Shown here one piece after another: positions 1 to 7,205 of a stretch of DNA of 15,481 bases. The notes under the pieces were generated by a model. That model was not told the origin of the DNA and made no database searches. It was given only the letters and a program-made list of their open reading frames with translations. The DNA is from Woeseia sp. (GTDB taxonomy: Bacteria > Pseudomonadota > Gammaproteobacteria > Steroidobacterales > Woeseiaceae), in NCBI GenBank assembly GCA_003229095.1, contig QIHS01000443.1:1-15481 (forward strand), written 5' to 3'. The translations under genes and the position numbers were made by a program. How positions within the stretch are numbered: the stretch's first letter is position 1; every line of letters starts with the position of its first letter.

Positions 1-168
1 TGAAAACAGCCATTGGCGGGAAAACGGGCAATAAGGGTGGGAATTCAGGACACTGCGCCGTCATGTGGAGAAGATTCCGCGGTGCTTGGGGTGAAAAACG
101 GATTAGACTGGCTGCCAATGGTGGTGGACGTGACGAAAAAGGGCGTTTATTTGTCTTATACTCAAATC
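1..168. other. leading segment without a recognised gene
   Basis: The reading frame of the downstream serine hydrolase is open here back to a TTG at 13. The 52 residues it would add are not hydrophobic, match nothing I recognise, and would bury the lipoprotein signal peptide that begins at 169. I therefore treat this stretch as upstream region. I see no convincing promoter, RNA gene or repeat in it. Confidence 0.4.
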
Positions 169-1683
169 ATGCAAACACACTGGATGCGATGGATCGGGCT
201 GACTTGTGCGGCAATTGTGTTGATAGCCTGTACGGAAGAGCAGTTACCCGGCACGCAACCAGTAACACTGACGAACCCCAACCAAACGGCACAAAGAGCT
301 AACGCGCAAGCGATCACCGCATTTGAGACATTTATGGATGCCGCCGTCGAGAACGATCATTTCAGCGGAACGGTTCTCGTTGCGCGGGACGGCGCGCCAA
401 TCTTCAGCAAAAGCTATGGCATGGCGAACTATGAATTAAACGCGCCGTTCACGCCGGACACAAAATTCAATATCGGTTCCGTCGCCAAACAATTCACATC
501 TTTGTCCATTATGCAATTGCAAGAGAAAGGGCGATTGAACGTCAATGATCCGATCTGCAATTATCTGAACACGTGTCCTCCAGCCTGGCAACCGATTACG
601 ATCCGGCACCTTTTAACGCACACATCAGGGATACCAAACTATTCAAGAGCCTCTGACTGGGATGAGGTTGGCGCCGTTAAGAACTACATGCACGGCGAGC
701 TTGTCGCACTTTTTCGCAACCTTTCTTTGAAGTTCACTCCAGGCGAGGAGCATCGCTACAGTAATTCCGGCTATCAATTGCTCGCATTGATCATCGAGCG
801 CGTATCAGGAGAATCGTACGGTGCGTATCTCCGTGACCACATCTTTGCGCCGCTTGGGATGCGCAAAACGCAGTACAACAATTCGCGTTCGCTCGTCCCA
901 AATCGAGCAACCGGCTATTATTCTCTAGGGACGTCGTTCATCAATGTGAGCCTTCACAGCCCCACGATCAAATTCGGTGACGCTGGAATTTTCTCCACCG
1001 TAGGAGATCTTTTGATTTGGGATCAAGCTCTGTACACGGGTCAATTGATATCGCGCGACTCGATGACTGAGATGCTGACGCCATATCTGAAAAACTACGC
1101 ATATGGATGGCGCGTTAAAGAAAGCTTCGGCAGACCAGAGGTCAATCATTCTGGGGATTCGACAGGCTTTTCGGCTTTCATCATGCGTTTCATCAATGAT
1201 CGTTTCACCGTGATCGTTCTCAGCAATAGCAAGGAGGCCAACGCCGGGCGAGTTGGATATGGTCTTTCGGCTATCAATTTTGGCGCGCCCTATGAATTTC
1301 CTGCTAAGACGCTGCTTGATATCCTTTGGAACGTCGCCATGCAAGACGGGGTCGCCGCCGCCACGGGGCGTTATCTCGAGTTAAAACGCACCCAGCCATC
1401 CATTGACAATTTTGAGGAGGACGAGACACTAAACGACCTCGGCTATTCTTTATATGAGGCACAGTTACTGGAGGAGGCACAGCGGGTTTTTGACTTTACC
1501 ATCGAGCAATTCCCGCGCTCTGCCTACAGTTATGACGGCTTGGCCGACATCGCTGCTTCGCAAGGCAATTATGCGAAAGCCATTCAGCATTTTGAAAAAT
1601 CCCTCCGCATTGAACCGGACAATGAATATGCCGTGCTGGGGCTAGAGCGAGCCCGAGAGCTCCGTTCGATATTTAGTCAGTAA
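169..1683 (+). CDS. lipoprotein serine hydrolase (class C beta-lactamase/PBP-like) with C-terminal TPRs
   Basis: The protein has the serine beta-lactamase / penicillin-binding-protein fold and probably acts as a peptidase or esterase in the cell envelope; the substrate is unknown. Numbered from the ATG at 169 (504 residues), it begins with a lipoprotein signal with lipobox LIAC (Cys21). The three family motifs are present: SVAK (nucleophile Ser104, Lys107), YSN (Tyr197-Asn199) and HSG (327-329), the equivalent of KTG. After the hydrolase domain, residues about 420-500 form TPR-like helices, including a clear repeat around GNYAKAIQHFEKSLRIEPDN. I chose 169 because it gives a compact signal peptide; the ATG at 184 is an equally possible start (Cys16), and neither has a strong ribosome binding site. 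The frame stays open further upstream to a TTG at 13. True resistance beta-lactamases lack TPRs, so a role in antibiotic resistance is unlikely. The family call is firm, the substrate is not. Confidence 0.9.
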   Translation: MQTHWMRWIGLTCAAIVLIACTEEQLPGTQPVTLTNPNQTAQRANAQAITAFETFMDAAVENDHFSGTVLVARDGAPIFSKSYGMANYELNAPFTPDTKFNIGSVAKQFTSLSIMQLQEKGRLNVNDPICNYLNTCPPAWQPITIRHLLTHTSGIPNYSRASDWDEVGAVKNYMHGELVALFRNLSLKFTPGEEHRYSNSGYQLLALIIERVSGESYGAYLRDHIFAPLGMRKTQYNNSRSLVPNRATGYYSLGTSFINVSLHSPTIKFGDAGIFSTVGDLLIWDQALYTGQLISRDSMTEMLTPYLKNYAYGWRVKESFGRPEVNHSGDSTGFSAFIMRFINDRFTVIVLSNSKEANAGRVGYGLSAINFGAPYEFPAKTLLDILWNVAMQDGVAAATGRYLELKRTQPSIDNFEEDETLNDLGYSLYEAQLLEEAQRVFDFTIEQFPRSAYSYDGLADIAASQGNYAKAIQHFEKSLRIEPDNEYAVLGLERARELRSIFSQ

Positions 1684-1835
1684 TCTGTTTAACCTCATAG
1701 GCTGTGTTAAGTGAAGTTTTCATGTCCCGTGCAATTTTTGTCAGACTGTCACCCGTCTTCAACCTAAGAGCCCGATCGAAAATTAAGTTGAGTGATTTCA
1801 GCGACTTATGATTCAACGTGATTTGGGAGATTACG
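1684..1835. other. intergenic stretch, possible left end of the IS relic
   Basis: No gene is visible between the serine hydrolase stop and the transposase remnant. The part nearest the relic (about 1780-1835) is AT-richer and includes two similar short strings, TGATTTCAGCGACTTATGATTC and nearby GATTCAACGTGATTT, which could belong to an IS terminus. No terminal inverted repeat or target duplication could be confirmed. Confidence 0.3.
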
Positions 1836-1937
1836 GAGGATCGCATGGCCTAGACTGAAACCACTCGCAAAGATCATGACAGACGTTTGCTGCGCTATGC
1901 AAGTGATACGACGACGGCGGAATAGGCGGTGATTAAG
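1836..1937 (+). mobile_element. relic of the 5' end of an IS5-family transposase gene
   Basis: A strong ribosome binding site (GGAGG at 1836-1840) precedes the ATG at 1845. The frame then reads MA*TETTRKDHDRRLLRYASD and goes on TTTAE*AVIK. This matches my memory of the N-terminus of IS5-family transposases (M-x-W-T-E-T-T-R ... LRYASD-x-T-x-AEWA-x-I). Both positions where that family has Trp are TAG stops here (1851-1853 and 1923-1925), as expected from TGG to TAG decay. Homology stops at about 1937, where the sequence becomes a TauE/SafE gene. The rest of the transposase and the right inverted repeat are absent. The left end of the element probably lies somewhere in 1700-1835, but I could not identify an inverted repeat. 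Confidence 0.75.
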
Positions 1938-1942
1938 CACCA

Positions 1943-2650
1943 GTGCTCGAGATCGTGCTCGGAACAATCGGTGTTGACCCGGCAGTGCGCATGCACATCA
2001 CAATTGGCACGTCACTGGCAACGATTATTCCAACATCGATCGCCTCAGCGCTGGCGCACCACCGCAGAAACTCCGTATCAATCGACCTCGTCAAATACTG
2101 GTCACCTTATATAGTGGTTGGCGCAATCGCGGGAAGTGCGATCGCGGGTATAACATCCGGGCAAACGCTCGCGGCGATCTTCGCCATTGTCGCCGGCCTT
2201 GCTGCGATCAAAATGATGCTGCCGCTCGACGATAAAACAATTGCTGATGACGTGCCGCGCGGCACTGTCGGGCCAATTGCGCCAGTCAGCGTGGGCGTTG
2301 TTTCGGCCATGATGGGCATCGGCGGCGGCTCGCTCAGCGTGCCGTTCATGACACTTTGCAACAAGCCGGTGCACCTGGCCGTCGGGACATCGGCCGTTTT
2401 TGGTGCATTCATTGCGATCCCGGGTGCAATTGGCTTTATCTATGCCGGTTGGGGCAACGAATTGTTACCGACCGGCGGCCTGGGCTACGTTAATCTTCTC
2501 GGCGTCGCGCTGATCGTCCCGACAACCATTATGTTCGCTCCGCTGGGTGCAAGACTCGCTCACGCAATGCCGCGGAGACGCCTGAGCCTGTTGTTTGGCG
2601 CATTCCTGTTCGTCGTTGCAATTCGGATGGCTTACAAAGCTTTTAGTTAA
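1943..2650 (+). CDS. sulfite exporter TauE/SafE family permease, N-terminally truncated
   Basis: This is a membrane permease of the TauE/SafE family, which exports sulfite, sulfonates or related organic anions across the inner membrane. Family members carry two homologous halves, each with a G-x-GGG-x-x-x-VP motif. The second is intact (GIGGGSLSVP, residues 125-134), followed by hydrophobic segments with AVGTSAVFGAFIAIPGAIGF and the C-terminal LGARLAH. The first half begins only at LEIVLGTIGVDPAVRMHITIGTS, so the first membrane helix and first glycine motif are missing, about 45 residues compared with the usual 260-280. An in-frame TAA at 1934-1936 lies just upstream, no ribosome binding site precedes the GTG at 1943, and the IS relic abuts it. 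The gene is therefore probably a pseudogene, although the remaining 235 codons are undamaged. The next gene converges on it with a 9-base gap. Confidence 0.85.
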   Translation: MLEIVLGTIGVDPAVRMHITIGTSLATIIPTSIASALAHHRRNSVSIDLVKYWSPYIVVGAIAGSAIAGITSGQTLAAIFAIVAGLAAIKMMLPLDDKTIADDVPRGTVGPIAPVSVGVVSAMMGIGGGSLSVPFMTLCNKPVHLAVGTSAVFGAFIAIPGAIGFIYAGWGNELLPTGGLGYVNLLGVALIVPTTIMFAPLGARLAHAMPRRRLSLLFGAFLFVVAIRMAYKAFS

Positions 2651-2659
2651 GGCCAAGCG

Positions 2660-3454
2660 TCAGTTGTTGAATCGAACCCGATAGTAGCGATCTTTGTCGG
2701 CTTCGATCTGTTGACTCACCGCAGCAGGCCGAGTCGCTACATGGGTGTTCAATACGCCGCTCCAGAGATCCTGGAATTCGTCGACGAAAGAATCGAACGC
2801 GATCTGTTCCGCCTTGATTCGCGACGAATCGATTGCAAGCTCGGTAGACCAGATGCTGGCGCGTTGCTTCTCAACCGCAGTGGCCTCTGTTGTGCCATAA
2901 ATAAAACCAGTGCGTACATCGATCAGCAAACCGGCAACCGTTGATGTCACATGTGCCGTTTTGTTACGGATAAGGCCCAGCGTTATCAGGGAGAGCGGAC
3001 CCATAGACTTGCCGTCGACGACGAACGATGAGTCCACCGTATAGACAAGAAGCAAGTCGGCGCGCAGTTGTGCGGCGGGCGTGCGAAGGTCGTCTATCGA
3101 ATTGGCGTTAGCGGGTAACAGCAATCGGCCGATGGGTGCGACACCGCTGACCAGCGGCAGCTTACTCATTTTCTCATATGATTCATCCGACTCGATATCA
3201 CGCGTGGTAACGATCGTGTACCTGCCGTGACCGTAGCCGCGACTGGTTCTGGTGTAGTACCCAGTGCCCTGTACGCGAGCCACGGCAATAGTCGCCGGAA
3301 ATAGCGCAGCTGGTGGGGTAGCGAAAGCCGCGCGCAGGTTGGTGTCGCTGATATCTGCCAGCGATACACCCGCTGTAGGAGTCGTATAATGCAGCGACGA
3401 GCTGCAGCCACTGGCAAGAAAACAAATAATGACACTTAATACCCTGGATCGCAT
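2660..3454 (-). CDS. lipoprotein of unknown function, last gene of the ECF-sigma operon
   Basis: The protein has 264 residues and opens with a short lipoprotein signal (lipobox LASGC, Cys17), so the mature part should be anchored in the outer or inner membrane facing the periplasm. I recognise no family with certainty. The mature part holds a predicted alpha/beta-like core with RADLLLVYTVDSSFVVDG (about 130-148) and LLIDVRTGFIYGTTEATA (about 177-194), reminiscent of small periplasmic lipoproteins that form sheet-based accessory domains, then a helical C-terminus. The start at 3454 is well supported: GGGAGA lies 7 bases upstream and overlaps the TAG stop of the VIT/vWA gene (TAGGGAGAATTCAGAATG). 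Translation is therefore probably coupled to that gene, and the product is likely part of the same assembly. Function unknown. Confidence 0.85.
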   Translation of the reverse strand: MRSRVLSVIICFLASGCSSSLHYTTPTAGVSLADISDTNLRAAFATPPAALFPATIAVARVQGTGYYTRTSRGYGHGRYTIVTTRDIESDESYEKMSKLPLVSGVAPIGRLLLPANANSIDDLRTPAAQLRADLLLVYTVDSSFVVDGKSMGPLSLITLGLIRNKTAHVTSTVAGLLIDVRTGFIYGTTEATAVEKQRASIWSTELAIDSSRIKAEQIAFDSFVDEFQDLWSGVLNTHVATRPAAVSQQIEADKDRYYRVRFNN

Positions 3455-3466
3455 TCTGAATTCTCC

Positions 3467-5710
3467 CTAGTTTCTATCGACTGTTGTTTCGTAACGTACG
3501 CCTTCAGGAACCGGCAGCGCCTGTTGAACGGTTGTGCCATGAGAACCTTCGGTCTGCATTGATGAGTCCACTGCAACAAATGATGTGTAATCGGACATGA
3601 GCTGATACTTGAGTGCGGTAGTCCTGATCGCCGCCTCAAGTTCGCCGTACAGGTTTTGTTCCCAGGTCTGGCGGTCGGACAGCTCAGCGATTCGCAGCCT
3701 TGCCCAAATCTTCGGCAGGTAAGTGTTCCCGGAGTCCGTGCTGTCGGCTGAAATACCAATTCGATGATTCTGATTTCCGGTCGTCCCCGACACAGAGATA
3801 TCGCCTGCAGCACCAAGGTATTTGCCGGTGACGACGATCGGGCGACCCACAAACATGTCTGGCAGTCTTGCCGGGTAAACATCCGACACCGCCATGCCAC
3901 CCCAGTCAATGTCAACATCGGTAAGTGCCGGGTGGCTGATGCGATCGAAGAAGCTTGTCATGATGTCGCTCGCTGAATCATTCGGCCCGAGATATGCCAC
4001 CGCACCCCGGCCGACATTGGCCATGCGTTCCATGAGGTAGCGATTGACGGACGAGCCGACGCCGAAGCTGAAGATGCGCGCATTGCCGATGCGTTCGTGC
4101 ACCGCCGCGATAATGTCCCTGTCGTTGCCGATATAGCCATCCGTCATGAAAGAAACGAAGCGCAGTCTGGATGGGTCATGCGGAAAATCGAGTGCAGCAC
4201 GGATGCCCTCGATCATTTGTGTGCCGCCCATGCTGTTCAGGTTTCGCAGGTAGCTTCTTGCGCGCTGAATGTTTCGGGCTGTGGCCGGAACCGGTGTTGC
4301 ACCGAAGCTGCTGGCGTTGTCCGAAAAACGAATGATCTGGAAGGTGTCACCTTCCTGGAGCTTATCCAATGCTGCATTGACCGCGCTCTTTGCCTGGTCC
4401 AGCGGTGTGCCGCTCATCGAACCGGAGCAATCCAGGACAAAAACCATTTCCATCGGCTGGCGCTGCAAAGAGCTGAGATTTGCAGGCGGGTACATCATCA
4501 AAGTGAAGTAACCCTGATTGGTTTGTGGGTCCATGTAAGTGAGCAGGTCTGATTTAATCGTGCCTCCTGCAACCTGGAAATCGAGAATGAAGTCGCGGTT
4601 TGGAATCATGGTCACGTTCGCGAGCGTTATCGTCGCAGAATCTGCAGCGTCACGTGATGCGACGATTTCGTGCGTTGATTTGAGTTCCTCGATTGTGACG
4701 CCGGCGTTTATTCGAACGTTGATGCTGATGTCGTGCGCCGAACGTTCATTCGGTCTCAGGTATTCCACTGTCGTGTTCGCGGCGGGTAATAAACTGTCGC
4801 GTGCCGCCGGCACGATCAGATCGGCAGACCCAGGCGGGTGGTAGCGCGGACCAACCACCGTCGGGAATACAAAAGAGTACCAGCCGTCGTTGTAGGCCAG
4901 TGTGTGGAAATAGGTGATGTTGACATCAATCGCCTTGCCCGGCTCGATATTCGCCACCTTTTGCTCGAACATATTCGGCCGATGCTGGGTGAGCAGGCTT
5001 GCCTGGTATCCCTGCGCGCGGGCCGCATCGTAAATCGCTTCTGCTTCTTCCTTCTCACGCAGAATGCCACGGATGCGCCGGTCGCCAATCACCAAGACGA
5101 ATTCGCTGATCGCCGCTTTCTCCGGCAACGGGAACATGTAGATAGCTTCAATCTTTTCACTGAACGGATTTTCGAATTGCTGTGTGACGTTGACTGTCGA
5201 GATGTATCCGTCGATGACAGCATCCACTGCCGTGTGTTTCAGTGGCAGCGGGATCTCCCTCGGGCTGTTCGTGGCGGGAACGATGTCGTCGGGGAAGCGG
5301 GCGAGCATGGCACCCGTTCCTGGCGACAGGTCGTCAATGCCGGTTTGCCCGGCGTCAATGGATGAAGTGTCGATGATCCAGAGTTCTTCGCCGGGAGCTG
5401 ACAGGCTTGACAGCGCATGCGACAGGCCGGGATCGGCGACACCTAATTCCAATGCACCAGTGAAATTTTCCACACGATATTCAGACGCGCTTCGAGAAAA
5501 TCGCCGTTCTCGCTCTACACGAGCACCCATAACGACTGTTTCCTCTACCTCCATCGCCTGATCATTTGCACTATCGTCCTGCGGCGACGGCGGTGGCCCT
5601 TCCGGGGTCGGCATGCTCAGGTTGCTGGCGCAGCCGGCAATAATCAACGCACCGGTGACCAGGGCCAATAGCAAGGTTGCCATTCTGTTCGGGTTGGCAA
5701 TATTCATCAT
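3467..5710 (-). CDS. VIT domain and von Willebrand factor A domain lipoprotein
   Basis: The 747-residue protein begins with a lipoprotein signal (LIIAGC, Cys27), so it should be anchored in the envelope. Residues about 152-287 form a VIT (vault/inter-alpha-trypsin) domain, recognisable by the run ending in YMFPLPEKAAISEFVL and by IRGILREKEEAEAIYD. Residues about 418-590 form a vWA domain with a complete metal-ion-dependent adhesion site: DCSGS (427-431), Thr497 in GGTQM, and Asp524 in MTDGYIG. The C-terminus carries KYQLMSDYTSFVAVD (701-715), a sequence typical of bacterial VIT/vWA proteins. Such proteins bind protein partners through a metal ion. The ATG at 5710 overlaps the stop of the preceding gene by 4 bases (ATGA), which indicates translational coupling. 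Unlike sortase-linked VIT/vWA proteins, I see no C-terminal sorting signal. An unusual segment EETVVMGARV lies at 57-66. Confidence 0.92.
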   Translation of the reverse strand: MMNIANPNRMATLLLALVTGALIIAGCASNLSMPTPEGPPPSPQDDSANDQAMEVEETVVMGARVERERRFSRSASEYRVENFTGALELGVADPGLSHALSSLSAPGEELWIIDTSSIDAGQTGIDDLSPGTGAMLARFPDDIVPATNSPREIPLPLKHTAVDAVIDGYISTVNVTQQFENPFSEKIEAIYMFPLPEKAAISEFVLVIGDRRIRGILREKEEAEAIYDAARAQGYQASLLTQHRPNMFEQKVANIEPGKAIDVNITYFHTLAYNDGWYSFVFPTVVGPRYHPPGSADLIVPAARDSLLPAANTTVEYLRPNERSAHDISINVRINAGVTIEELKSTHEIVASRDAADSATITLANVTMIPNRDFILDFQVAGGTIKSDLLTYMDPQTNQGYFTLMMYPPANLSSLQRQPMEMVFVLDCSGSMSGTPLDQAKSAVNAALDKLQEGDTFQIIRFSDNASSFGATPVPATARNIQRARSYLRNLNSMGGTQMIEGIRAALDFPHDPSRLRFVSFMTDGYIGNDRDIIAAVHERIGNARIFSFGVGSSVNRYLMERMANVGRGAVAYLGPNDSASDIMTSFFDRISHPALTDVDIDWGGMAVSDVYPARLPDMFVGRPIVVTGKYLGAAGDISVSGTTGNQNHRIGISADSTDSGNTYLPKIWARLRIAELSDRQTWEQNLYGELEAAIRTTALKYQLMSDYTSFVAVDSSMQTEGSHGTTVQQALPVPEGVRYETTVDRN

Positions 5711-6144
5711 TCATTTCCTCTCGGTAACTCAAGGCTGATCGACGCATCGATTGCCTGTCCATCCCGCATTGCTGCAACGACAAGGCTCAAATCAAAATCG
5801 GGTTCATTCGGACCGGTCAGCATCAGGTGCAAAGTCGCGATGCGAATTCTTCCGCTCGGCAGCTCCTCGTCATCGCTGATTGAAAAATCAGCGACCACAA
5901 TTCTGTCGGCAGTGCCGAGCTGAACCGCCTCACGGTCGAAATAGGGTGCTCGGGGATAAGCGTCGCTGTCACCGTTTTCAACACCAACGATTTTCATGAC
6001 ACCGTTCGTGTCGTTCAATTCAAACTGCCAGGCTGCGACCGGTGCCGGGCTGGTCAGGTAAATATCGACAGCGACAAAGCGAACATCGTCTTGCGCGAAC
6101 GACGTGCTAAAAGCAAAAAGCAGGCTGAGAATGACTGCCCTCAC
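5707..6144 (-). CDS. small secreted protein with a cohesin-like domain
   Basis: The product has 145 residues with a cleavable signal peptide (MRAVILSLLFAFSTSFA, then QDD). The mature part, about 125 residues, reads as a beta-sandwich in cohesin style: VDIYLTSPAPVAAWQFELND near the start, then VVADFSISDDEELPSGRI, then IATLHLML and a final strand ASISLELP. Cohesins bind calcium-loaded dockerin modules. That a dockerin-type loop sits on the gene immediately upstream makes the assignment more likely. Similarity is at the level of pattern only, so confidence in the fold is moderate. The start is a GTG at 6144 that overlaps the upstream stop by 4 bases (GTGA), and the stop overlaps the VIT/vWA start in the same way. 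This is the middle gene of a translationally coupled trio. Confidence 0.8.
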   Translation of the reverse strand: MRAVILSLLFAFSTSFAQDDVRFVAVDIYLTSPAPVAAWQFELNDTNGVMKIVGVENGDSDAYPRAPYFDREAVQLGTADRIVVADFSISDDEELPSGRIRIATLHLMLTGPNEPDFDLSLVVAAMRDGQAIDASISLELPRGNE

Positions 6145-6548
6145 GAAGCGTCACCTCCCGAACTCAGTGACACGATTCGCATTGCAAAAGTATCAAGCTC
6201 AGCCTGCGTGAATTGTTTGGTGTCGCCGGCGCGGGCGAGTGCCAGCACATCGGCAATGTCGATCTGTCCTGATCTGTCGATATCTGCGTACAGGCTGTTC
6301 TGCTGCGGCGCAACCGGGTCGCCCATTTGCGTGACCAGCATTGCGACCAGGATCGTCGCTGCAATCGCCGCCCATGCCGGCCGGGATTTCCAGGCGGGTT
6401 CACGCCGTAATGAAAAGTGCGTCTTGGCTGCACTCACAACCTGCCGGTCCGCGCGTGCCGTAATCAGAGGCACTGAAGATTCGCGCGCCTTCAGCTCGTC
6501 AATCAGGCTTTGTGGCAGGTCATCAAACTGTTTGTTTTCTTGCTCCAT
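6141..6548 (-). CDS. single-pass membrane protein with a dockerin-type calcium loop, possible anti-sigma factor
   Basis: From the ATG at 6548 the protein has 135 residues: a charged cytoplasmic part (1-56), one membrane helix (about 57-75, PAWAAIAATILVAMLVTQM), and a short periplasmic tail. The tail carries ADIDRSGQIDIADVLALARA (88-107), a single dockerin-type I / EF-hand loop with ligands Asp89, Asp91, Ser93, Asp97 and Asp100. Normal dockerins have two such loops; only one is clear here. The gene lies 31 bases downstream of the ECF sigma gene, the classic place for an anti-sigma factor, but the N-terminal part lacks the zinc-binding H-x3-C-x2-C motif of the common class. The frame is open upstream to 6713, overlapping the sigma gene, but that extension is the sigma coding region in another frame. 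No good ribosome binding site is visible. Confidence 0.8.
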   Translation of the reverse strand: MEQENKQFDDLPQSLIDELKARESSVPLITARADRQVVSAAKTHFSLRREPAWKSRPAWAAIAATILVAMLVTQMGDPVAPQQNSLYADIDRSGQIDIADVLALARAGDTKQFTQAELDTFAMRIVSLSSGGDAS

Positions 6549-6579
6549 GACAATGAAGCGCAGCAACAGGGCAAAAGGT

Positions 6580-7128
6580 TCACGAAAAATGGTTTCTTTT
6601 GATTTCCGGCGAGTCCTTGAGCTGCTTGATTGCGAGGTGCAAGCGCGATTTAACCGTACCCAGCGGAATTTGCAGCGTTTCTGCAATTTCCTGCAGAGAC
6701 AGGTCGTCAACAAATCTCAATTGGATCACTTCACGGCGTTCGTGCGAGAGGTCTGCCAAAAGACCTCCGATGTCGCCACCTTCTGCCGGAACAGGCGCTT
6801 GCAGGTCGTCCGGCCTCCGATCTGAATCACTCGGAAAGCGATTGCTTTTGCGTAACATTGAAATGGCGCTGTTTTTCGCAACCGGGTATAGCAGCGTTGT
6901 CAGATGGGACGTCAGATCAAGCCCGTCTCCCACCGGAGGAAGTTTGCGCAACAGGTAACAAAAGGTCTCCTGAAGGACATCCAGTGCCATATTGTGGTCC
7001 CTCACATAGCGCATGGCGACGCGCAAAACGAAGTGTTTGTGGCGTTCGTATAGTGTGGTGAACGCGCGCTCCGCCTCAGCGGCACTGCTGTTATTGCAGA
7101 TTTCCAGGAGTGTCTTGTCGCTGACCAT
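6580..7128 (-). CDS. ECF-type RNA polymerase sigma factor
   Basis: This 182-residue sigma-70 family protein directs RNA polymerase to its own set of promoters. Region 2 (about 23-95) shows FTTLYERHKHFVLRVAMRYV and the DVLQETFCYLL helix. Region 4 (about 125-172) shows LSHERREVIQLRFVDDLSLQEIA, then the helix-turn-helix TLQIPLGTVKSRLHLAIKQL that reads the -35 element. There is no region 1.1 or region 3, and the length is normal for an extracytoplasmic-function sigma. It is the first gene of the five-gene minus-strand operon, so it probably controls its own operon. The start at 7128 is the first in-frame ATG before region 2. The gene is divergent from the TonB receptor gene, with 227 bases between them. 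Confidence 0.93.
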   Translation of the reverse strand: MVSDKTLLEICNNSSAAEAERAFTTLYERHKHFVLRVAMRYVRDHNMALDVLQETFCYLLRKLPPVGDGLDLTSHLTTLLYPVAKNSAISMLRKSNRFPSDSDRRPDDLQAPVPAEGGDIGGLLADLSHERREVIQLRFVDDLSLQEIAETLQIPLGTVKSRLHLAIKQLKDSPEIKRNHFS

Positions 7129-7205
7129 GATCTGCGTACGCTACCGCAAAAGGCGAGAACAGTCAGTTTGACAGTCGAAGCTGCGGCGGCGCGGAACCTC
7201 GCCGG

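Noticed and set aside
63..302. Plus-strand open frame of 79 codons in another frame at the left edge
   Set aside because: It overlaps the lipoprotein signal of the serine hydrolase, has no ribosome binding site and no recognisable domain.
925..1344. Minus-strand open frame of 139 codons
   Set aside because: It lies wholly inside the serine hydrolase gene, has no domain or signal and does not match known protein style; it is an antisense shadow.
1905..1945. GGA-ATA-GGC-GGT reads as GIGG and could be a remnant of the missing TauE glycine motif
   Set aside because: The same bases fit the IS5 transposase pattern in the neighbouring frame over more than 25 codons, so the GIGG reading is most likely chance.
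3436..3918. Minus-strand open frame of 160 codons
   Set aside because: It overlaps the VIT/vWA gene in another frame and contains no domain; the VIT/vWA frame is far better supported.
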